DNA of 64,000 nucleotides from assembly GCF_040807025.1 (NCBI RefSeq), contig NC_090942.1:199386247-199450246 (forward strand), read 5' to 3'. Positions 36,678 to 49,000 of this stretch are shown piece by piece. The position numbers and the translations under genes were made by a program. The DNA is from Struthio camelus. Taxonomy: Eukaryota; Chordata; Aves; Struthioniformes; Struthionidae. Numbering within the stretch: the first letter of the stretch is position 1; every line of letters begins with the position of its first letter. The notes beneath the pieces were generated by a model that was not told the origin of the DNA, made no database searches, and was given only the letters and a program-made list of their open reading frames with translations.

Positions 36678-38662
36678 TCCAGTGAACACATCAGAGAGGG
36701 ACAGTCAGTGGCTTGAATTCCATTTGATGCAGTGCTGAATACAGCAGTCATTCAGAAACTTGGTTTGGGACTCCAGATGCCTCAAAAGGGACAACTGATT
36801 CAATTGAAGACCCTCTTATATTAAGGAGCAGAATATTTCAGCTTGTAGGTGGATAAACACCCTCTGTGCTTTAGTGTAGTTAAAGACCATGGTTTGGAGG
36901 CCTCTATTTTCACCAGATTTTACCAATTGTTTTCACTACTGTTCCCAGAATTAAGTTACTGCCTAGCTTGTCGGTGAAGATGCTCGTGATTCTTTAAGCC
37001 TTGCCTGCCTTGGCACAGCCTTCTGCTTTTAAACATCAGGTGTGGGTTCTTACTTTAGAGCCTGACCTGATTCTGCTACTGCTTTCTTTCTCATCCTCCA
37101 TTTTTAGAGAAAGCGTCTTTAATTTCAGCTCATTATGGACGAACTTTCTGTTGGACCATTTCATAGTTGAGGCGTTAGTCATAAACATTCCTACCTTCCA
37201 ACCTTTTCTCTCTGATTATCCTTTACGCAACAAAGGGTAATGAATAAATCTTAGCACTACAAGGGTACAGAATGGGTCCCACAGATAAGTGCTGTGTAGA
37301 GTGAATTTCCTATCCTTGTCTTATTTAGCAGAGTAGATGTATCCAAATTCCATCTGTAGATTCCAGCTTTGGGATATATAGGAAAAAGAAGGAGTTCTAA
37401 TGCACATCTGGAAAAAAATTCGGGAAAAATTTACACATAGCTTAAAAAAAAACTGCACATCTCAAAATGAGGAGTGAAATTAAAGTTAATAATTTGTGGC
37501 ATTCCTGCTACACATTTATCCTTCACAATGCTTTCTGTAACTTCATCTGAAATATTTGTTACTTATTTTTAATACAGAATTCTATAGCATTAAGAAATTA
37601 CAATTCCTGTATACACTGTAAACATTTACTGTTTGGCCCTTAAAGTACTCTATTAACTATATTATAATGAGATAATCCTCTATATAGAGATCTTGTTTGT
37701 TTAACAAGATTTTTTATAGAAATATGCATTTTCCTTGTATTTATGATAGGATGTTATTTTTATAAGGATTTTATTGTTGATTTTCATGTTTAGTTTTCTT
37801 GTTCCTGCTTAGGTTGGCCAAGTGGCAACCCTCTCACACACATTTTAAGTATCTTAGTTTGCAGAACAGATCCATCTCTAAGATTGTTATTGTTATTATT
37901 AAAAATATATTTTTCAATATAATGATGTAGCTATCTGCTTTCTATGTGCTAAGCAGGTTATGCTGATTGATATAGTTCTTATTCTTAAAGAGGCACATAC
38001 AGTTTATTTTCCATAAGCAAATTGCTACTGTATGTATTTTGCTTTGTCCAAAGATTTCTAGGAGATTGGAGGTGTGTTGGGGGGTGAGGGAGAAGAGGGA
38101 GATTAGGAGACAAAAAGATGTCTTCCATGCTTGATACGATTTTACTAGTTTAAGGGAATGTAATGGGTAAATTTTCTAGGTTCAGACATTATAACTTAAA
38201 TGCAGTTACTGAATTTCTATCTCAGCATATATGGGTTTATAATTAGTCCATTTTTGGATACTATTGTAGTACAAGCAATAAATAGAGAGGAAAATGCATC
38301 TTTGTTTTATCAGATAATTCCAGTGTCTTAAGTCAGTAGTCTGGGAGCTACCATTCATACTGCCCTAAGGCAAATGTACTAACTAAAGACTTTTTTTTTT
38401 AGCTATTTTCTCCTTTAAGGAAAACTTGTGGCAGTAACTGGAGTTAGTTCCTGTAGAAGCAGAAAGGGTTATTTAAACAGCACAATCAGAATTTGCAGAT
38501 GCTGTTTAAAACAACCAAATAAAGTAGATAGTGGTGGAAATACTATTGTGCAACTGAGCTAAAGGAATTTCGTTAGACAACTACTTGCCTGTTATTTTCA
38601 TTGACAAGGTAGAGATAAAGCAGTGATCATTTCCAAAGCTGTGTTCTGGCTGATGCTTTTAT

Positions 38663-38689
38663 ATGTGTTTTTCAAGCCAAAAAACACAT
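38663..38689. repeat. Short hairpin
   Basis: Arms ATGTGTTTTT (38663-38672) and AAAAACACAT (38680-38689), perfect over 10 bp, 7-nt loop. Confidence 0.7.
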
Positions 38690-40294
38690 GAGTGTTTTTA
38701 CCAAGATTCAGAATTATCACAGCATTGTTGCTGAAGCAAGTCATTTTTGAAAGGAAGGGTATTATGAAAAGAATAGTGACACCTTAGTGTCACACAGAAA
38801 ACTCTCAGCAGCTGAAGTCCTGACAGAATCTGGCAGAAATTCAAAGTATGGTTTCTCTCTAGTAATTCCATTAGCATTTCAAAGGTTGATCATGTTCTGG
38901 GATTTCCACAGGAGGTATTATTTCTTAAGTTAAGAATTAGTATTCTAGAGCCTTGGCTGCACTAGGGATACTGCAGCTATCTTGCAACAGCTAATGTACT
39001 GTATACGAGACTTTTTAAGGCTTTATCTAAACACAGCAGTACTTTCTCCATTCATACATTTTGCAGCTTTGTCTGTACCAGCATAATGAAAGTAGCAGCT
39101 CTCTTTCCCCCTTAGTTTGAGTACAGCCTTCTCAATATTAAATGGTGTATATCGATAGCTCATTTCCACATAGGAGGAAACAACGTAGGAGGGCTGGCCC
39201 AATTCCAGAAATTGTTTTTAATTATCTTGCTATTGCTCTGCCTGTATAAACTGTTTGTGTGGAGACACTATAGCAGAAAAAAGTAATTTCATTCTAGTTT
39301 ATTTGCCCCTTTCCACAGAGTTCACATAAAAAGTGATGCCACTTCAGTTTTCTTGGTTCAATTTGCCTTTGTGGGCAAATTTGCCCTTTACTGATATATC
39401 TGCATCTATGTTAAAGCATATAAATGATGAATGTTTTGGTAATAAAAGTAATAAAAATGCATCTTTCCCTCTGATATAAGCCTATCTTACTCGGTTTATA
39501 TTAGAACGAGTACAGTTTACTGTGAATAGTTAGAATATTTCCATCTGGCTGCGTATTACCAGAACCTACAGAGCAGCTGCCCCTCTGAATCCTAACTTAA
39601 CTCTCTGTTGTTTGGCATGAAACATAATGTTTTACATACTCTGACCAAACTTTCACTGCTGCTTTATAAATCAGTATCTTGTCCAATATGTGTTACCCAA
39701 ATAAGAGTTTAGAAAGTGGAAGTCTGACTATCAGAACTTGGACCCCATGCAAATAAGTATGATCTGCATGCATGTGTTCTATAAAAATAGAGTTAAACAG
39801 ATCCCGATGATTTCCTTTTTAAAGCCATAAACGCGAGAGAGATCTTGATTTTTCCCTCCCACTCCCACCCCCTTCCTTCCTTTCAGTATGGGATCATGAT
39901 GGGGAAAAGACTGAGAATCAGAATAACCTTCCTGCTTTAAGCCTGGAAGCTGTGAGGAAAGGACCCAGATGGAAACTAGCTAACAGGAATAGAAGGAGGC
40001 AAAAGTCCAGGGACCTTTGGCCACTCAGAGAACATTGACTAGCTTTGGTTAGCTGTGCCCTGTCCTATGCTCACTGACTGTTTACGCCGCTCTTTCCTTC
40101 TGTTCTGCCTCTTCACTTCTGTTTAGGTATTTGCTTACTTTATATGTTTTCCCCTCCCTGTTCTGCCGTCCTTACTCCGGACCTCCTTCCATTTTGCTTG
40201 CAAGCAAAAGCCACCCGCAAACTGGAATTACTCTTGCATTTACCACAGTCATGCTGTTTGTGCTGTGTGTGAACTTTTCCCCCGTGCTGTCTGT

Positions 40295-40435
40295 CTTATC
40301 TGTTTAGACTGTAAGTTTTTTAATCCAGAACTTTTTATTGTTCTGTGTTTATGTGCTGTCCAACATAATGGAACTTCAATTTTCATTAGTCCTTAGAAGC
40401 AACTGTAATAAATATGATCAAGAATAATAATCCTT
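40295..40435 (+). mobile_element. MIR-like SINE 3' part
   Basis: CTGTTTAGACTGTAAG, later TGTGTTTATGTGCTGTCCAAC and then ATAATGG...TGTAATAAATATGAT in order match the 3' half of an ancient amniote MIR-type SINE (segments TTTAGACTGTAAGCTC, TGTTTGTACAGCGCCT, AATAATAAT as I recall them). Diverged. Confidence 0.55.
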
Positions 40436-43400
40436 TATCCTGCCTTTCTATAAGAAATCACTTCTAGGCAAATGACTACCTTTAATGAAATGGGGTGTAC
40501 AAGATGAACTGTGTAAGAGGAACCTTGCTCTTGCAGTTTTTCTGTAGGTAATCTCAAGATTTAAAAGTACAGATATTACAACAGTAGTTCTATTACAGTC
40601 CAGAATAAGAGGATGGACATTTCAGAATGAATTTCCTGTTGACTATATTTGCATTGTACTTGCAGTAGTTTGCAAGTTGTTAGTTTGTTTTCCGTGTTTT
40701 CCATCTTTTACATTTGCTTTCTAGAAACCATTTTGGTAGGTGGGGGTTGTTTGTCTGAAAAGCGTTCCAAGAGCTGAGTATGAAGCAAGCAGAGTACTAA
40801 TGAGAAAGAATGGATATGGCATCTTCACAAGGAGTGGTACTCTGGTAAGAATCTGAGTGTAATTTATTAAACAAAAGGTAATGGTTCTAAATCAAATGTG
40901 TTTGTACATCTCTCTGAAGACTGTCTGATCACTAATTGAAAGTATTTCATATGAAACATGAAAAGTAAAAGGATTGCGCTATTTTAAGTTCTGAACCAGC
41001 ATTCAACATTTTTACTGTCTTTAAGAAGTCACTGCTAAGTAAATTAGAAGTACTTTTTTAGAAAGATAAGCTATTTCAGAAAAGCAGTTAGTGGCCATTT
41101 ATAACTCACTATTTGCTAGCCTGGTTATCTGAATATTTAGAAGCTGAGCTTTTTTGCTTTGTTTTTGGAACTGTCAGAAAAAATTTTAGCACTTTGACTA
41201 CTGTGGGACTATAGCAAAATTTTTATAACTTAACTTTTAGTGGCATGTTTCAGTAGTATGCATATAACTGTCCTAACAAACATTGTAAGAAACGATCCAA
41301 CTTTACAGAAGGTATGAAACACTTACGTACTTATTGACAAATTAATCATATTTGGAAACTTTTCATCTTCCTATAGATTAAAAAAAAAGCAAAAACATAA
41401 CATGCTACACTATTATACTGATACTACTTTATTGCAAGTTTCACACTACTTAAATAATGTGCACATTAGAAGGTGCAAGTAGAAACATCAATGGAAGTTT
41501 TATTGTAAATAAAATCTACTACAGTAGAAGTGGTTCCTTTTAATTTAGTCTTTGAAAAGCTTAGGACCACAAATCTTTAAGCAAAATTCTTATTTTCACC
41601 AAAATTGGTGATCTTCTTGTCTGTATATACTGATATCTTGACATTCACGAAGAACTTGTGCTTCTATTTTTTTTTTCCCACTCTTTGGATTCCCCTGGTG
41701 GTTGTTATTGCAGTGGAACTGTTCTGATAGCAGCTGGAAGTTCTTTGCAATCCTTCTTAAAAGGTATTTTGGGATTCTGGGTGTGTATATGCTATGCAGT
41801 GAAGAGCATTGCAGATTCTGACTGAGCTTCCTTCTGAGGAACTAGTTGCAGAACTAAGGTGGCCATCCAGAAGCAGGCTACTTGCAATTAGATTACGATT
41901 GTGACGGTCCACAAGAACTCTTTACTTCAACGTGCCAGGCTGAAAACTGTAGTGGTTCAGGAGCTGATTCGCAAGCAGCAGCAAGGCGTCACTAGGGTGG
42001 ACAATGTCTGTTAGAGAGATGGGGGGTTATGTCTGGGAGAGGTAAAATTGTTACCATCCTTCTCCCCCCCCCACCCCCCAAAATGCTGCTGCATGTCTGT
42101 CAGAGCCCTTAGCCCTGTTAGAGGCAAGGATAATGGGCTTAGGCATGTTGTTGTGCTAGCACAGATATCCTGTGTGGCACCTGATGAGATTATAACAACA
42201 CTGTCCTGTGTCCTGGCAGGGCAGGAGTACCAGCCTGGCTCACAGAACTTCAAATCCGCTTGCGCTGTCCCCAGTCACACAGTGCAGACATGCAGATACC
42301 TATGGCAGCATTAGTTTAAACAGAGGATTCTCACTAAGAGACTGGGAAAAGAAGCATGAAGAATGCCTGGTAGATGAATTGCTGAGATCTGTGGCCAGGC
42401 AGATGATACTGCAAAGGCCTGGAGTGTACAGGTTAGACCTACTTTAAGGCAGTTTCTGAAAAGATTAATGCAAGCAGTCTCATTTGAAATTAGATCAGTA
42501 TGAAAATGACTAATAGTGACTTTTAGTTAACATCCCTTCTGCAGCACTCAGCTTTTAATTTTTACTTTCTAGGTGGGTGGAAGAGACAATCTGGCCTTGA
42601 AAGTGTTATGCACTTACTCCAGTGCCAAAACATAAAACATGCATCGGCAACTGTAGTATTAGGGCATTACTAGGTTCCTCAAGCTGCACTGGACAAGTGC
42701 GTGTGCTAGATAAATTTTATTATAGTTTTTCGATTGTTGTGATTCTGTAGTCTATCACAGTAACTTGGAAGGAAGAAGTTAGGCTGCTCACAACTTTTTT
42801 TGCAATGCTAATCTTTCTCTGGCTTATTGCTTGACAAGTGTTGGGTTATTTATTTCATCTGTTTATATTTTAAAGTTGTCCATAGAAGGGGGAAAAATGA
42901 GGGAGTGAGCCCTTTTCAGTTTAAAAACCTGAAGGACAGATTCTGAAGGACAATATAAATCAAGAAAAACCTAGTTTGCGATTTCCATGTCATAGAGATA
43001 TCTTATTGGTAGTTGCAGTAGTCATAAAAATCAAGCCTGAAGTGTTACCTACTTTTTTCTTTTGATCCTTTCTAAGGTGTCTGTACTGAGTGACATTGTT
43101 TCAAGTAAAAATGGTCAAAGCAAGTGACTGACTTGTAAAAGACAAAGACTTGACTATCACTTAGTGTTTAATTCCTCTTTCACTAAATCTTTTTTGTGAT
43201 ATTAACGTTATTTGTGACACTCTAGTAGGTGGAAGCCTGAAGGAGAAAATGTTATAATTTTCCACAATTCATCAGTTTGTGGATGTTTCTGTTACATTGT
43301 TTCCACACTGAATGACTCATATATTAAATGAACATGCCAGCCTAAAGACATGCCCTCAATATTGCAGCCCGCAGTGAAACTTGGTGCCATTATATATAAA

Positions 43401-45810
43401 AATATGGTAGGTGCTCATACCCATTTGATTCCTTGAGAAGTTACGTGCACATTAGATATGTGTGCTATCAATTATTTCACTCAGTGTACTTACTTTTTCA
43501 AAAGTTCTCTCTTACTGTATCTCATTGCTCTTTTTTATGCCCTTAATTTGCTGAGCTTATAGGCAACATCTCTCTTGTGAGTGTAAGCTGGAACAGACAA
43601 ACAGTGATTGTCTTTTTTTTTAATTTCTTTCCCCAAAGTGGCACAGTTTCTATCTATTCATTTCCAGACTATTTTATGAGAGACTAAAGGTATTTGTGTT
43701 GCAACCTGCATATTTTTGTAATAACTTAGATTCAGGAATATTTTTATTTGTCAAGTTGATAACACAGATCTAATGTTCTTCATCCTGTGAAAACACCTAC
43801 TGGAGTGAACCAGTTGGCCTCTGGTTATCTTTGCTGTTCTTGAATTTCAGCTTTCTTACCAATTTAATTTTTCATAGTTTATTAAAGATGTCAAGAGTAA
43901 AACAGGTTTGTCTATTGACAACGGGTTGCATAATTTATCATCTATAGTACAGAAGCTTCATAGTGGAGCAGTGAGAGAGGCAGGCCCGAAACTGGTCCAG
44001 GGTTCCAGTTCTATATTTCTTAGTATCTCTTATTCTTACCTCTCTTGTAATATGAATACAGACATCTACTCACAGTGTCAAGCTGAGAGGACGGGTATTG
44101 AAAAGAAAGTAAAATAAGACTCTGCAGATATTGTTTTGAATCTTTAGATTTTTTTTGTCCATGTGTTACATAGCCGGATTGATTATGAGCTTCCGTCCTC
44201 TCCAGAATTTTTGCTCTCTGGATGATGGACCATGGTTTTGATAATAAGACAAATTGCTGCTATGGAGCTATTAGAACATCATGAGTCAGGTATTTTGGCT
44301 TTGAAAGTGGTCCATTGTATCATGCATAATATGTAGTGAAGGAGTTTATGCCAAAGTGAACACATACATTTATATTAAATAGTAGCGTTTCCATAAATTT
44401 TTCACTTTACACTTCTCAGGGCAGTATATTGTGTGTGAGTTTTCTGTCTATGTCCCTGTTATTTTCAGGAGTAGGTTGTCTGTGCTCACCTAAAGGAGCT
44501 GATCCATCCATCCCATGTCTGGTTTTGGGCTGCAAGACTCGACACGTTAATGAAAACTAAGCGTATTTCATTAATAGAATTAATCATAGTTCCAGTTGAA
44601 TATCCTGGAGGGCAATAAAAGTATCAATTTCAATCCTGTTTCAAATTCCAGCACCCATTCTCAGGTCATTTAAGGATGTCTCACTAAAAGAGTTGATAGA
44701 AAAATACAGCTGAGGACCACTGTCTCATGTCCAAGTGCTGCTGAAATATAGGGGAGGGGAGGGAGCAGATAGCAAAATGGAAATAGATCAGGAGCTGCTG
44801 CTTAAGCTGGGTTGCTGCATTTAAGAGAATAGGGTAGATGCGGAGGGCGGCATCTCGTCTTCATGCTTCACTTTTCCACCTGTTTCAGAGCACTTATCTT
44901 TTTTTCTTTTCTGTACTGTATGATGAAGATGCAAAGCTCTAAGGCTAAGTTTAGTGACTATTTTGAGGAGTTGACATAAAACCTGTTTGTAAGAACCCAG
45001 ATTGGGTGCTGAATGTACTAACCTTTTCCTCTATGTTGAATCATTTAGTCCTTTTATCTTGGGGCAGTGGTTTCACCCCTGGGTATACACAGTTCTGCCA
45101 GTCACCCAATATACTAGGGTATTGCACATGACTAAGTTCAAGTGGCCTTAGATTTTTCTCTGTTAGATCAATACAAGAGTCAAATGTTGCCTTGGGCCAG
45201 CTAGCAGCATGATCATAAAATTGTCCCCATTAAGATGATAAAAACATCACTTCTGTGACTCCAGCCAGTGGAGGTAGCTGCAGAAGCACTAACTCAGGGA
45301 CTGCAGCACTGAGGGGTATGAAATAAAATGGGCTCAGCACAAGGCAACCTGCTCCTCACCAGCCTCAGCCGCCTCCGGACACGGGAGCATTAGGACCCAG
45401 CTCATCCCTTGCCTTTATGCCTCGTGTGGCTTTGGAGGAAACCGCTGTGAGAAGCCAGCTGGAGCTGCAGACTGGGAGCTGGGCGGCCAGCAGGGACCTT
45501 TGCCCGCCCAGCCAGCTGCTGCCTGCCTGCTGCCGAACAGGCTTCTGCGGTCCGCTGCTCATTGGCTCCTCTGCCTCCACCTTCTCCTCCCTCGCTATCT
45601 TGCATTTCAAAGTACTCCTTTTTTAGCTCCTTCCTTGTTGTGGCCTGTCCCATTCAGATAGTGCTTTATGTAAGCCCTTTATTGCCAATTTTCTCCATTC
45701 CCCACCAGAAGAACCCCACAGCAATCCCACAGCTAGGTGGTCCTTTCTTGCCATTATAATTCATTCTGCTTCTGTATTTACTCTCTTTTCCTCTCTCATG
45801 TCCCTCCTGT
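40436..45810. other. Non-coding stretch
   Basis: No gene recognised. It holds a C-rich run at 42064-42079 (nine C, A, six C) and, at its right end, a CpG-enriched patch (45360-45600). The rest is AT-rich unique DNA. Confidence 0.6.
45360..45600. promoter_or_regulatory. Small CpG-enriched GC patch
   Basis: About 11 CpG in 240 bp within AT-rich DNA. It includes GGCCAGCAGGGACC, which partly fits a CTCF core site. It could be a distal regulatory element or an unrecognised insertion. No splice-bounded exon stands out. Confidence 0.3.
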
Positions 45811-46020
45811 CCATTTAGACTATAAGCTCTGTGGTGCTAGGATTGTTGGTGGCTGTGGTCTTATATCTAGCACATTGAAGGCTCATATGAGGTTCTTGAT
45901 TGTGTAGTCTATTTTAGCTGTAAGCTTTTAGACCAAGGACTGTCTTTTACTGTGAATTTGAACTGTGCTTTGCACAAACAGAATTCTGATTGGGATCCCC
46001 TTGTACTAATGTAATATTTC
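45811..46020 (+). mobile_element. Two MIR-like SINE tails in tandem
   Basis: CCATTTAGACTATAAGCTCT at 45811 followed by ATCTAGCACATTGAAGG, then a second copy with TTAGCTGTAAGCTTTTAGAC near 45914, GACTGTCTTTTACTGTG and TTTGCACAAACAGAATTCTG. Both run in the same direction and both resemble the 3' half of an amniote MIR-type SINE. Confidence 0.55.
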
Positions 46021-49000
46021 TAGTAACGCTATAGTTAAATGCTACATTGTTCTAAAGCAAGCGAGACAAAGCACTGTGAGCTGTTTGGTCTTCGTACGTT
46101 ACTCTGTGCCATGTAGAATGGAGACATGGTCCTGCCTAGAGCTTTTGTGTACCTTTGAAATATATGCCTAGATATTAATAGATGACAGCATTTAAAATGG
46201 CAAGAAATATTTCATTTGCTTCAGGAAAATAGCTTGCACAACATGGGGAGCAAATGGTAAGTACAGTCAAAAAGTTTATTATATGAATTGTAGTAATTTT
46301 TCTGCTTTGTTAATGTCATTTTTCATTTGTGTATATACAGTGTAAACTTAGATGTTCTGTTGATATATACAGTGCATTGTACCAGATCTTCATGTTCAAA
46401 AATATGCTGTGGTTAATATTCAAATATGCTGTGCTTAGTGCTTACATGACATTCACACTTCAAAATAGGTGTTCTACTCTTATAGCAACGTATTCTGATG
46501 AACTCTTTGCAGTTTAATATTTAAAACGAGATATTAAGAATAGAGTTCTTACCATTAAGCTAGAATGAAAGTAGAGTACAAGATGATTTATAATCTGACA
46601 CTTGGCTTCTATAGTGCTCGTCACAAAGTAATGGTTCTCTTAAGCTGTACATTAATCATCAACAAGAAGTTCAGAAATGTCTGTTTCAAGCTCAAAGTTT
46701 TTATTACCAAATAAATAGCTTTCATAATATTGGGATGAGCAAATAAACATCTTTAACAAGAAATCCGTTCAGACAGTCAAAGTTAGTTTTCACCTCTTCC
46801 ACAATGAGTTTTTTATTTGAATTGTCTTCCTTCTTAAAAAGAAAAAAGATATATGGTAACCTAACAGCAAAATGTATGGTGATGTATTTTATGAATTATG
46901 TATATTTATTACGTATGTTCAAGAATGTAATAAAATAGCTTTACATAGAAAAGCAAAATGCCCTTTTTATTTTAGAAACTGCTCGGTATTTGTAGATGGG
47001 GATACTATTAAAATGATAACAAGCAAAAGCTAAACTAGTTTAAAAACTAAAAGATAAATCTGGCAAGCAGCCATTCTTATACTCACAAATTCATAATTTG
47101 GATGTTCTGCAGAACAGAATAAGTTAAACAAGGGGAATAAATTTTATGTTCAGATTTTTTGGTGTTGATTGGTTTGCTACTTTAGGAACGTGAATGCAAG
47201 GTATGTTGCCTTTTGGATTCAGAAATGGTATGTTGTTTTTCTGCAAACTGCTGGCTTTCTTTTAAGCCAGTTTTTCTCTTTCACTGTGGTCAGTATGGTC
47301 TTTTCAGACCAACAGCTATACATCAACTAAAATTTCTTTCTCTAACAGAACCAGTACTCTGGCCTACGTTCAACTTTTTTAAATTTCTCAGTTTCTCTGG
47401 TCTTGATACCACTTGCCTTCTCTCTCCCCAAAAGCGAGTTCCCAGGCTATCTTTCTGATTCTTTGTACTGTCTATATTATTGACCATTTGAGTCTTCATT
47501 TGTTCCCTTTATTCTACTACATGATGCTTCTGCTATTTATTCCTGACTTTTTACCTGATCCATCCACTCCATGGGAACCATGGAGTCCCATCCTTGTTTT
47601 GGCATTGCTGGCAGCCTCTCCTTGTTTTTATACCCGTGGACACTATTACATTCTCTTACTCTGTACCTTCCCAGACACTGGGAAAAAACCTCACAAAATA
47701 TATGAAGCCCTTTCTTTATATTCTCTTGTTTGTTTCTTTTTCTTGTTTGTCATACCTCTTCTAAATTTTATTAAGACTCCTGGCTCTTTGAGAAAGAATT
47801 ATCATTTTCTATATGTCTGTGTAATGAATAATACAGTCGGGTAATGGTTTTCTGTACATGCTTCCACAATATACATTTCAAACTAAAACAGAATGATCTA
47901 GTAAGGATAAACAAGGAGTATAGTGAAGGCATACCAATTGTTTAAGAAACTAGCTATTCCTAGCTCCCGTGTTTATAGGTGATTGGTAAGTAGTCACTCC
48001 TGGGGTGCTTTTTGGCATTACCTGTGATGGGAGTTCTTTTAAAACAATCCTTTAAAAAATCAAGTTATGTTTGAGTTATCAATCAGAAAGCCATTTGGAA
48101 AGTTAGACAGACAAAAAAGTAGGTGTCCAGAGAGGAATTTGGTAAGGGAAAAATGTTCAATTTCAGGTCTTTGAAAAGTAGTCAGACAGACTTCTAAGAA
48201 ATGGGCTGTGATTGGAAAATTTTTAAATAGAACCTGCAGCGCTGAAGAAAATGAATTTATAGTCATTTACATGTTTCTTTTCTTTTTTTATGTATTTGTT
48301 TTTATTGATTACATAAGAGCTTAATATGTCGAAACTTTAGAAGCAGCTATTCAAAAATTCTAACTATGACTACACTCTTGTTAATAATATACTTTTAATA
48401 GTATTTATTGCAAACTATAGGAAAAGTTAGCATGATATTATGAATAAAGTTTTAATAGTGAAATCAAATTGCTGTTCCTTCTTTTAACTGATATTTTTAG
48501 GTGAGAATTGCCATACTGGCTTAAACTATAATACAGTTTCCTATTTCATTAGTAACTACATCCTGGTGCTTAAGTTGATGTTAACTCCAAATAAATATAT
48601 TCCCAATTTCTTTATGCAGTAAATGGTTTAGTCTGTAGTCTGTAATAATGAAACATTGTTGACAGAGGCATTACATTTATATTAGTAACTCTGAATTTTC
48701 TTGATAGTCTACTCTGTTACTGGACTCTGTCAACTCTCAGGGCAGTGAATTTCATGGATGTGAAAAACATTTCTGATCAGTTTTGAATTTTGTACACATC
48801 AAATTTTTTCTCAACGTTTTTACTTGGGTTATAAGGCAGCAAGCATAGAAACTTCTGGTCAGACCTCTCTAAAGCATTTATTATTTTATATGATGTCCAC
48901 TCATAACTCGTTTCATTTAAAACTTGCCAGTTTCTTATCATGTGATATTTTTATTGTTTATCGTTTATTGTTTACCTTTGAACCCTTTCTAATTCTTTAG

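Larger units (their letters stand above)
32084..40294. other. Non-coding stretch
   Basis: No gene recognised. It contains a 45-bp tandem duplication (36588-36677), a 10-bp-arm hairpin (38663-38689) and scattered short A/T runs. Confidence 0.6.

Noticed and set aside
47413-47844. Plus-strand open frame of 143 residues
   Set aside because: Hydrophobic, Phe/Leu-rich from T/C-rich DNA; no domain, no convincing start or splice context.
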